Shown: in pieces, positions 9,850-20,500 of the stretch
How the letters are laid out: each line of letters begins with the position of its first letter
Position numbering within the stretch: position 1 is the stretch's first letter
Assembly (NCBI GenBank): GCA_036897625.1
Contig: JAYMTA010000409.1
Location: 1 to 29,640, forward strand
Direction of reading: 5' to 3'
Source of the DNA: Pelargonium cotyledonis
Lineage: Eukaryota; Streptophyta; Magnoliopsida; Geraniales; Geraniaceae
DNA length: 29,640 nt
The notes under the pieces: model-generated
Told to the model about the DNA's origin: nothing
Seen by the model: the letters and a program-made list of their open reading frames with translations, nothing else
The model's database searches: none
Translations under genes and position numbers: made by a program

Positions 9850-10283
9850 AGCAACGTTACAGTGAGTGCGTGTTCATGAGAGATCACTGGTCTGCTATTG
9901 CATTTGCAGGATCATCAGATCAGATGTACCGCTTTTGTAACAGTTTCTCTCCATTTATCACTGTCACCGCACACTAATTTTATTTGAAATATCATGAATA
10001 ATACAATGTATGTGATTTATTGCTTATGTAATTAATTTAGGTTCATGAACAATTATTTGATGGTACATAATTTTAATTAAAAAATAATAATAATAATAGT
10101 ACAGTTGTTCATGTTTGATGCAATGTGATAAATTTTGTAATTATAATGTATATTAATTTGTTTTAAAGCAATATGTTTGAGATTTTGTATACACATATTA
10201 TCATGTGAAAAAATTAACATCACATTTTCAGCAAAGTATAAATTATAGTAGAATTAAAGTATTTTTTTAAGGTCCATATTATA
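9850..10283. other. AT-rich intergenic DNA, GATA promoter region
   Basis: Very AT-rich upstream region of the GATA gene. No coding exon or repeat boundary recognised before the SINE target duplication at 10284. Confidence 0.3.
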
Positions 10284-10294
10284 GTACAAATTAT

Positions 10295-10451
10295 TTTTTT
10301 GTCTAAATCATGAGCTTCCTCAACGGGCTCGCAAATTTGTGGTTGACATTACAAACAAGTTTTAATGCAGCTGCATTCCCTAAGACTCGAACTCGAGATC
10401 TCAGGTTAAGCTGAAACAACCCATTACCAGTTGAACCACGCGCTTTGTGGT
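10295..10451 (-). mobile_element. tRNA-derived SINE with 11-bp target duplication
   Basis: On the minus strand the element starts at 10451 with a tRNA-like head: GCGTGGTTCAACTGGTAATGG (A-box region), then GAGTTCGAGTCTT (B box), an unrelated body, and a terminal A run at 10300-10295. The flanks are near-identical direct repeats: + strand GTATAAATTAT at 10452-10462 and GTACAAATTAT at 10284-10294, one mismatch in 11. Length is 157 bp. Confidence 0.8.
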
Positions 10452-10462
10452 GTATAAATTAT

Positions 10463-11064
10463 ATTCGGTTTGTTAAACCATTACAAGAAAAGATTTCGGC
10501 ACATTCTGTATAAAAAACAAAAAAAATAAAATTGGGTAAAAAAATCAGTTATCTTTTATTTATTTATTTTTCAAACATTTTCTTATAGATATTTTCAAAC
10601 ATTTTAATTATTCAGTATTTTAAGGAATGGAATTACATTTCCACTCAATTATTTTCTCTCTAAACTAATTGGTTTTCAAAATATTTGCCAATATATATAT
10701 ATATTGGCTTTCACAATAGAGTATTTTTATATAAAAAAATTCCAAATAATGCCCCTTGAAAAAGGTAAAGAAGAGAAAAGATGAATTTTCCTGTTTAGAA
10801 ATAGGAAATAAAATAACATAACATTGATCTGCAAAACAATTTTTAACATCTTCAAGATTTTGCCAGATTTATTTTCTTAACTTATTTAATATATGAAATT
10901 CAAGCTATATTCAAAGAGAGAAAGAGAGGGCAAAGAAACCAATAAAACTTTGATCAAATAGGCCATTTTCACCCAAAAAAAAGAGGTTACATATATATAG
11001 GTCCCTACTGTTCTATCATTATGCCTGTGATCACTCACTACAATCTGAGCTCAAATCTATAAAC
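10463..11064. other. Intergenic DNA and presumed TPST 3'UTR
   Basis: AT-rich, with a short (AT)n tract near 10691-10705. The TPST stop codon is at 11065, so the right part is probably TPST 3'UTR. No other gene recognised. Confidence 0.3.
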
Positions 11065-14000
11065 TCATATCTTAACTTTTGATGTTCTTCTTGTTGCATT
11101 TACAAGTGTAAAGATTAGGGACATGATTACGCCACCCGACAACGCTATTGCAACCACTTTCCAAACCGCTGTTGTCCCGTATGACTTGTAAAATATGCTC
11201 TCCAAACCCTCCTGCAATTCACACATCGAAACAACAATAGTGTCACTGCAAAGCCAATGCCACATTCGACTCTTCCTCGCAAGAATCAGAATATAAATAC
11301 ACACATATATAGCAACAATTAGATGATTAGGTCAAACGTCATCTGTAAAATGGACTTCAACCCAAAAGTTTAAACTGATAAATTTCACATTCTTTCAACA
11401 TGGGATTCAACACTCCCTCTCACGTGCAGGTTGGTTAAGAGAACGGACTTTGCACGTGGACCAGGAAGGGACTAGGGCTGATGGGTCACTAAGCCCAAAC
11501 AGAACTAGTTCTGATACCGTGTTAAACTTGACTCTTACCCAAAAGTTTAAGCTAATAGGTGGAGGGCACAACTTCACATTCTTTCTATGAAAATTCTTTA
11601 ACAGCCATAAATAGTTTGAGATGCAGTAGAGACTTACTTCGGCATTTAGCTGTTGTACTATATGTTCTTGTTGCTTTGCAAATATCCTCTGAGCGTGTTT
11701 ATAAAGCTCCACATCGAGCTTGTTCAGTGACATTATCTCCTGGAGAACCACTTCAGGAACCTGGAGACGCGCCTGTACAATTTCAAGTGCCATAGTGAGT
11801 GAATTGGCTGCTTAAATAGTTACCAAGCCTTCGAGATATCGAAATATACCTCCTTTGTGAAGTTTGCTGGGGAGATTCTCTTTAAAGAATTGGTGCGCCG
11901 ACGTGATTGGGCTTTTCGTAAATTAGAAATGCAGGATTCATATGCTCCCATAAGTTTTCCCACACTCATCTACCACACGGAAGAAGAAAAAGAGTTGTCA
12001 TCTTATCAATTCCATTAAAAACATCATATATAAAATTAGGCAAAGACATGGCGTGGCCTACATCTTCTTTCACTTCGTCGGCATTATCAGTTGACACAAT
12101 CTCATCCGACTTCTGGTCTGTGGTGGTGATACTCTGTTGAGAAGAAAAAAAATGGAACAGTAAAGATGACTAGTTATTTGATATCCAATGCCTATGAACT
12201 TCACGGTTGCTACTTACCTGATGATCATTGTTGAAGTCGGGCTCTGGATCTGAAGAGTTTTGCTCTGTAACAGAAAAAAGACTATCTTGAGAAGGAAAAT
12301 TCACACCAAAATCAACTCCGCTACAAAACTGAAAGCACGACTGTAATGTTCACAAACCAGAACAGTAATAAAATATGGTACTCAAAAGAAAGTGAGGCAA
12401 AAACCAAATGCTCCTCAGAAATGAGGAAGATCACACAAGAGTACTACTATATATCATCTCAAAGCTATTTGGAAAAATCGACAGCTCTCTGGATTATAAA
12501 AAAAAAGTCTCTAAAAGATGAACTGCATGATCCCGTTTACCAACATCCAACAAACTGTAAGTTTACATTTCTATAGTTGCTTGAACTAGTAAAGGACAAG
12601 GAAAATAAACCTTTGCAAACACTCACCCGATCTGTTGTCCCCAGAACTCTCCGTACCTGCCGCCGCCAGCTGGGAAATTACTTGTGATCCTACAACATCC
12701 GCGAACATTGTTGCAGATTCTCTGTGGTCCTCTGTGAGACCAACATACAACATATCATCTAACCTCTTCTGCAAGATTTACAATTATCTACCATGATCCA
12801 AAGCATAAAGGAAAAACGAAGAAGAGAACTATCAGGGGAACAATGTGATGCCACAATATCATTCACAACTTAGAGAACCTATAGTAACACCTTAGCAACT
12901 TGAAGCACATATACGCCGAGAGTCTTGTACTTCTGTATGCAATGGCGCACTTCATGCGATTCCGCTAAAAAAGAGTTGTTGGTCAACCCTGCAACCTGTT
13001 TATTCAGACAGTTACCCAGAAATCAATGAATCAATAACCAATATGTTAGCAACTCAATGAAGAGCATTTAGACTCGAAACACCCATTAAACAATACTGAA
13101 AATTCACAAAATCTCCACTGGCTTTAAGTACCTGATAAGTGGCTCCATTGTGAACAACATCCATAGCTATTGGGCTGTTGATGTATTCATGTAATGGCAT
13201 GGCAACGTCCTCCATGTTGTAAGAGTCATTACTCTCAATGTAATTTGAGTCTTTATGTGCTCTAGCATCTCTCTGTCAATTGAGTAATATCATTAGAAAG
13301 GAAAGGGAAAGCTGTCACAATGAATAATGTAATGGCTCAACCAGGCATAAACACATTTATTATGAAAAAAAAACATACCCGAGCAAATAGGTCTTCTCTC
13401 ATCCACGGAACCAAATACTTCCAAGGCCAAATATCAAGTGTACTAACTCCTTTAGTCTTAGAGCGCAAGCGTCCAGCCATTTGAGTGGCGGATGTTAAGT
13501 TAGGATGCACCAAAAATCTAGCTGCTACCTCTATTGAAAACTCATAAGTACTAAAGACACGGTCAATTGGATTCCTAAGTATTGTCACAACTGAGGTCTT
13601 CTCCCTGGGAAGTTTCGAAATGATGCTATAGTCATCATGAGTAGCCAATAACCTGCATTCTGGTTTGCTGCACAAAGTACAGATTCACACACATTAAATC
13701 CATAAGAAATGATGTTACTTGACAGCTACCAACCACTGATTATCAAAGAAGGAAGATGGAAAATTATTATGGGATGGAGGGAGTAGAAGAAATGTGAAAA
13801 GAAATGAACTATTCTGGAGTAATTCCTAAAGACCCTTTGAGGCTCCTAATTATTTTCATCTCCAGGCAATATCCTTTTTGACAAAGAAACCATTTTATAA
13901 TCCCACTTTTCTACTAAAATCACCAATGTCATTTCGCTAAACTACGATGATACAAATTACAAATAAAAGCTCACCCCAAGTTTCACATATTTCTCTTCAT

Positions 14001-15163
14001 ACTTCCCTAAATAACTCTAGCCTCTACTTTTCACATCTATAATGGTTCATCTATGTCATATAACACTTATTTGCAAATCAAAATCAGAAGAAACATCAAC
14101 TTCCTCCACAAAATCTCAATTGATGCCATTGTTCTTTACTAAAGATGCATAATGATTACATGTGAAACACTGAATATCATTTCAGAGAATGTTAATCGCC
14201 ACAGTAAGTCTAAAGTAACAACTAAAAGAATGAAAAACAAAAAACAGAAAGAGATACCTAGGATCAAACCGCAACTTATCATACGAACGGGGGCATTCCA
14301 GAGAGCTAGGATACAATTTTTTCAGGAAACTGCATGCACCAAATATATCCAGAAGAATCATTACTGAGGTTGACAAAATACTGAGTCTCAAACTTTATGT
14401 AACTGTAGCATGCCTATAGAGATTACCAATGGAAATATGTGCGCCCTCCTGTTCTTGGAACATGAAGGAAAAACAGCAAATCCTGCAGTTTGTGTTTGTC
14501 TTCCACTTCTTGATCAAGTGCAGAAGAAGCCCAATTTTTTACTATTCTTTCACATTGTCCATAATCAGCTTTGGTAGGAGAGACAGTTACTAATTTAGAA
14601 AATGGAAAAGTGTCAAAAAAATCACTTTGATTAATCAACTGAGCCAGAAAAATAAAACGCATGATTTTTTTTTTGTTGGGAAAAATGAGGTTCTATTCAT
14701 CTACACAAAAGATAAATAACAATTGGAAAACAAGCAAGGTGATCTATTATTCTCCTTTCACAATAGATTGGGTCTACTTATTTCAGAAGCTAATCTTTAA
14801 GTTACCCCACCAAAATCACTAAACCCTGATTTGGCACAGAGAATGGAAGAACAGGATTACTTTCAACTTCTAGAGATATTTTTACTGTAATATTAGCCTT
14901 CAATTCCTCCAACTTCCATCCTATCTATCAAACATAGCATAAGTATGTCCAACTGAAATGTTAATATTGAAATTCACATCTTAATGAGCCAATCCTCTGG
15001 GCTACCCTACTTTCATGAAGAATAGAGTAACGACGCTTCAAGTACATTACTAATTACAGTTGGGGAAAAAGAAGCTCAATGAGACCATATCAATAATGTT
15101 CAGTCAAAACATACCGAATGCTAGAAGGATCAGCAACACAGCAACTTTGAGAGTAGGATCCAT
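11065..15163 (-). CDS. TPST: Tyrosylprotein sulfotransferase (TPST)
   Basis: Golgi enzyme moving sulfate from PAPS to tyrosines of secreted peptide precursors (PSK, PSY, RGF, CIF families). Twelve exons join in phase to 493 aa: 15163-15115, 14589-14427, 14329-14258, 13667-13379, 13272-13132, 12995-12891, 12768-12627, 12264-12218, 12133-12062, 11969-11850, 11772-11638, 11211-11065. A signal peptide covers about residues 1-24 (LKVAVLLILLAF core). PRTGGRT (61-67) is the 5'-phosphosulfate loop and LRNPIDRVFSTYE (125-137) the 3'-phosphate motif. LLATHDDYS, STLDIWPWKYLVPWMREDLF and LTNNSFLAESHEV match plant TPST. A C-terminal membrane helix (about 463-482) precedes the tail RRTSKVKI, as in Arabidopsis TPST (500 aa). 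The acidic, Ser/Asn-rich stretch around exons 8-9 is the variable part. The plant enzyme is unrelated to animal TPSTs. Confidence 0.95.
11344..11603 (-). mobile_element. TRIM-like LTR retroelement in the last TPST intron
   Basis: On the minus strand two similar terminal repeats run 11603-11520 (84 bp) and 11412-11344 (69 bp). Both begin TGTT, end CA, and share GAAAGAATGTGAA and TTAAACTTTTGGGT. Directly after the first is CGGTATCAGAAC, matching 10 of 12 bases of the initiator-Met tRNA primer site TGGTATCAGAGC. Directly before the second is a purine tract, GAGAGGGAG. Only about 107 bp lie between the repeats, with no coding capacity, the layout of a terminal-repeat retrotransposon in miniature. 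I found no clean target duplication. It has the same orientation as the gene and ends 34 bp from the 5' splice site. Confidence 0.7.
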
Positions 15164-15769
15164 TCACTTTTGCCCCCACTCCAACCACTGTCAAAACCAG
15201 CAACAACCCAACAGCAAATAAGCAATGTTGTTAGACAAAACGAATTCGAAACCTAAAAACACAGTAGCCAGCCAACAAGAAAGCCAAATTCAGGAATAAC
15301 TGAGACCAGGCGCAACTAAATTCTAATTCAGTCTCTAACTGAAATTGAAGGGCAAAATTCCAGAACCTACCAAACCAACGTTCACAATGACAATGTTCAA
15401 GCTATACACGTCTATTCAGCTAGCTGAAAAGCATCAAACTTTTTTTCCCCCAACACTTTCCCAGAATCATTTTCCACCTAAACAAACAGATTAACACATA
15501 AACCCAATTTGTTTTAGCAATAAACAAGAAGATTAAACAAAAACCCACCACCTAATCCACCAAATAAACGGTACGACCGACCCAGAATCGGAAAGGGAGA
15601 GTTGGGGTTTAAATAAAATATGGGAACGTTGAAAACGAACCGAGAAAAACCCTAACCGAACAGAGAGACAAGAGACGAGCAGCAATCGAAACATGTCATC
15701 AAAACAGAGCGAGAGAGAGAAACATAACAAGTGGCCTACCTGTACCGGGTTTCGGGATCTCGTGCTCAT
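15164..15769 (-). other. Spliced 17-aa uORF in the TPST 5' leader, abutting the start codon
   Basis: A leader intron is predicted from donor GTAGGC (15739) to acceptor GACAG (ending 15188). Joining 15740 to 15187 makes an uORF from ATG 15769: 10 codons in the first leader exon, then 7 plus TGA in the second (MSTRSRNPVQWLEWGQK). The TGA occupies 15166-15164 and the TPST ATG is the next three bases. The uORF context (T at -3) is weak, so leaky scanning or immediate reinitiation is plausible. Confidence 0.6.
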
Positions 15770-15839
15770 AAATTCTTCGGACCCTGTTGGGACTCCACTA
15801 GACAAAGCTCGAGATCGGAGATGGCCCACAGAAATGGTA

Positions 15840-16640
15840 AATGAAATGGCAAAACAAAAACCCTTTTCTCAGGTGCCAAACATTAACATTCCCGGGAAAT
15901 GGCCGTGAATTTTCTGGGTACACTGACTGAGAAATGAGCTCATATAAAGGTATGATTTTGTGTGAAATTAATGGAAGAAAAAGCACAAACGCACCGACCC
16001 ATAACCGATTTACGGATCAATTAATTGAATATACAATCCATCCAATGTGTATTGAAGATGCTCTGATTCCGAAATTAATTGGATCTGCTTTTGAGTTTTG
16101 ACCTGTAAATGTTATCGGGCAGTCTAGCCAAGAAAGTAACGATTTGTCAAAAGAATATATTTGAGAATGTGAATATTAATTAGGAGAATTTTCAATTTTA
16201 GTACCTTAATAATACATATTGGTATCTAAATTAATTTTTTTTATATGATACTCAAATTATTGACCTCGTTTTTAACTAAAATATTGTTTCAATTTAATAC
16301 TTTAACTAAATTAGTGCCTAATTTAATTTTTATTTCTATTTATTAATTAAACAAATGATATCGTTTCAATTCATAACTTAAAATTTGTATTTTTGTAAAT
16401 GTGTCATCAAATCTACCAAAATGGTCATCAAATCATGATCTAACCCACAACTAGCTCAACCGGTTGCTGCTGTCTTGTTGGTTGTGTTGTAGCACCAAAT
16501 CAGCTCATCAAATCAACCTCAAGACACAAACTGCAAATATATTATCAGCTGAAAGAGACTTGAAAACAGTAGCAAAACAGGGAAAATACGATTAGCATGA
16601 TGAGCACTTCACACCAACCAACAACCAGACATGATGTGAT
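15840..16640. other. Intergenic DNA, presumed TPST promoter
   Basis: AT-rich DNA upstream of the TPST leader exon (which ends at 15740). No clear TATA box was placed, and no exon or element boundary is recognised. Further right, repeat copies begin. Confidence 0.3.
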
Positions 16641-16759
16641 TCTATATTTTCACTAATCTGCATATATTACAGACAACATATGACAGTTACACCCAATAAA
16701 TGCCTCCCAAATTGCAAGTGTTTGAGAGATGTTATGTAATACAAGAATGATGAAGAAAA

Positions 16760-17450
16760 TACAGATTTACATTGAAGAATGGAGTGAGAGCTAGTAGCAA
16801 TACATTCATGTAGAATGAAGTTGTTTCCATGACCAAAAAGTCTCGATCTGAACTGAACGCCAAGAATGGAAATCTCATTCTCGATTATCATTACCAGACA
16901 AAAATTCTAATCCAAATGCTCGTGAATGCTTGTGTTTGTGAGTGCACAATCTTCTGCCATGTGTATATACATAATACTCAAATATAGTATACAAGACTGA
17001 TAATGAAAGTACATATTTACATTGAAGAGTGGAATGACAACTAGTACATTCAAGTAGCGTTTGGATTAAAATTTTTGGAATGAGTACGGGAATGGAGCCG
17101 TTTTCATGACCAAACAATCCTAATCTGAGCATGAGGAATGAAAATCTCATTCTCCAAACGCTGCCTCAATCCTGATGGTACCCACTTACGATAAAAGAAT
17201 TGGCACGTGGTAGTTCGCGGGGCACACACATTTCATTTCTTAGGTGGCGTTTGAATTGGGGTTTTTGGAATGAGAACAGGAAAGGATTCGTTTTCATGAC
17301 CAGAAAGTCCCAATTGGAACAAAGGAATGGAGATCTTGGTTTCATTGTTGATTCTCATTCTCCAAACGCAACCCCAATCCTAACGACACCCACTTAGGGC
17401 AAAAGAATTGGCACGTGTTAGTTCACGGGGAAGTCACATTTGATTTCTTC
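16760..17450. repeat. Diverged repeat copies downstream of the EDR2-like gene
   Basis: A unit beginning GCGTTTGGATT at 17057 and GCGTTTGAATT at 17247 (period 190 bp) contains TTTTTGGAATGAG, CGTTTTCATGACCA, CTCATTCTCCAAACGC, CACCCACTTA and AAAAGAATTGGCACGTG. The inner part has inverted ends GCGTTTGGA / TCCAAACGC, suggesting a MITE amplified together with its flank. A more diverged relative lies at about 16760-16915, sharing TTTACATTGAAGA, CATGACCAAA and AATCTCATTCTC. The right copy ends under 100 bp from the gene's stop codon, so it may be part of the 3'UTR. Confidence 0.65.
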
Positions 17451-17539
17451 GTGGAATATATATGTAAAAATTTGGAACTACCTACATTACTCTTAGCTTC
17501 TAAGAGTCTCCAAAACATGAAAATATTATTGAGATATAA

Positions 17540-20500
17540 TCACAATTTCACTAGAACTGATTTGCATGCATCCAGATGGTTCAGGCGGCAGGTTCCCAGA
17601 AGATATTCTGGTAGCTCCTCTGGTGTATTTGCCTGAGGGAACAACAAGATCAGAATATATATGCAGTCCAAATACTGAATAGAGGTTTCGGTTTTGGTGG
17701 CAGAGAATTTTGTTTCTCTTCCAAAGTCCACGATTGAACATTTTAAGACTTTGGTCATGAATGGGAACGAAGATTAAGAATGGGAATGATATTCAGTTTC
17801 ATGTCCGGATTCAGTCTTTTTGGTCATGAAAATGACTATGAATCGGGAATCTCATTCATGTTTCCATTCTTGATTCCCATTCTAATTCCAGTTTGTTTGA
17901 TCCAAACGGTACTATAGTTGTTTACCTGTATCAGAAATGCCATTTCGATAACCAGATTGTTCAAGTAACCGAGAACAAGACTGACCACACCCCTTGCAAC
18001 TGTTGATGATCCAACATCTATATCGAGCTGAAATGATAATCAAACACTTACTTATTAGCATAGTTTACATAACATAAAAGTTCCATAAACTATATACTCC
18101 CTCCGTCACAAAATGAGTGTCCTCCTTTCTATTTTGAGAAAAATTAAGGAGAAATTAATTAGTGTGGTATGTTTACTATTGTATCCCCATGATCATGAAT
18201 TGAGAGATCCTAACTAACTTTTTATAAGGATATTATTGACAATTCATGCATAACTAACTTACTAGAAAAGGAAACAAAACACTCATTTTGGGACAAGAAT
18301 GAAAAGGAAACACTATCCTCATCTTGATTAAGAGGCCAAATGTGAATTACAATGGGCAAATGCACTTTCGATTCCTTAAATGCTTGCCCCTGTAAATCAT
18401 AGAGATAATTACTCTCAAAAGTTACCTCCAAGTAGTTCTTCCCGTGGAAATAATTAATTTCGAGTGCTTGGCCAACTAGGCAAGCTTTCTTTCCAACACT
18501 CTGTTTAACTATCCATGAACCCTGAGGAAAATAAGAGATAATGAATCGAAATGACCAGTGACAGTAAGTATGTTAACAGCACATGTCTACTATCCGGCAA
18601 ACTTTGAGAAAGATTTAAAAAGAATTGTAAGAAAACGGTTCCTTCAACCCAGATACAGAATCTACAACCAAAACGCCCCTTGTATCTTTCTTCTCGAAGT
18701 AAGAAATACTGGAATAGAGAGAATGTATTAAAAGTTAATGGAAGCATGCAATGATGCAAAGGACCATAACATTCTCTGAAGTCTACATATACTAACCTTG
18801 GATATATATGGTATGAGTTTAAATCTCGAGTTTCTGTAGGCATCATCTCCCTTGATAAAGCTCTCTAGCAAGGGTGAATCTTCCACGGGAGTATTCATCA
18901 TATAATATAGTGCAAGGCTGTATGTTGTTGAACCTGGGACCTGATTCATTGTGCATAAGAAGTAGATTATTGTTTACATCCAAGAACAAGATAAGAAATG
19001 GAAAATATTAAAATTGTGTAAATAATTCACCTGTATATTTACAATAAAGAAGAACTCCGGCCCACCCTTTGCCGCATATTTCTGAAGAACAAAGATCGTA
19101 AGATTCCATTGCCAATCACTAAAAGTTCCTAATGTACATGCAGTGAGTGTAATTAACCCAACTCACTAATCTTATGATATGAAAAAAGTACTTCTGTTTC
19201 TAGTTTATAACAAATTTGGGCAAAGAAGCTAGCTTTTGAATTAATGCATCACATTTTAACACCTAATGTAGGAATCTATATAACTTTACTGTAATTGTTC
19301 TAGCTTTCCGGTGAAAAGTGATCAGCATGGCCAGAGGAAGTTAATTAAGAAGAAAAACCTATCTTCATTCTTCAACCAAAGACCAACCTGCACAATGCCT
19401 CCTGGACGGCTACCAAGGTCATCTTCTCGCTTGTCAGATCGTAGCCAATCTGCAGCAACCATTTGCATCAAGGTACCCTTAGCCTTGACCTGTAGACAAA
19501 ACAACAGAACTACATAAATAAAAGAGAAGGGAAAGAAAATAGTCCATTCATTGAAATTCTGCCAACGCTTGACAAGAACCAAAGATAATTTATTATTATA
19601 ACCGGATACCCTAACTTAAGAACTGCAAGCAGTTGACAAACAGTATGGTCATGACGACATCACATCTAAACATGATAGAACAGATTGAGTGAACTTTTCT
19701 CCAGGGTCAAGTCTTATTAAGCTGTCACCTCAGAAAATCTTATTAGGGTTTGAAACATGACATGCAAGAAAATAAAATGCATCATGTAAAACTACTAAAA
19801 GATGTACTTTTTGTCCTTCAATAGGTGGCTATGAAGAGACATAATAATGAAGTTTAACAGATAAAATACCTCAATGCACTTAGCAGTGTAGTTCAGCTTT
19901 ATAATTAATGACAGATTGTTGACCAAACCTTTTTACTGTCTTCAAGATAGCTTGCCCCGCGAATTAGAAAAGAAGAGGGATCTGCTGATGTCCAACTGCA
20001 AGGTGAAGTACAAGCAGGATCTTTGAGTAGAGTAGCTCCATAGCAGCACAAGACGCCGTCTTCGTTTGCCAACTCTTGTAAGTCAACATAGCCCCTTTTC
20101 TGAACTGCAGCTTACGTTAGTGTTCGCCCGTCAGAGATTTGGAAGGAAAGTGGATAGTGTAATTATAATAAAAAATACCGATAAAATCATGTTAAGTTGA
20201 GAGTTGAGAATAATCACTCGTATGAAACTACCTGCAAGATCGTGCAGCTTTTTAACAAAACCAGCAGCAGATAACCTCGGAGGACGAGTATCCTGCAACT
20301 CAATGTCATGGTAGCCAATTGAGATAAATAATTATGCAAGAGCAAGAGAGCGTAACATTTGAGGCAACTATACAGATATACAAAATGAACAATAAAACCA
20401 AAAGGGGGATGGGAAGTCAGTTATATCCAAGAAGTCCTCCACCGAATTGAGCTTCTCAGGCATAATTACACAGTCAAAACTCATTTCCTGGTGCTTCTTG

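Noticed and set aside
13765..13785. GGGATGGAGGGAGTA in TPST intron 3
   Set aside because: Looks like one Stowaway terminus, but no left end or TA-flanked partner is visible. Probably a lone relic or chance.
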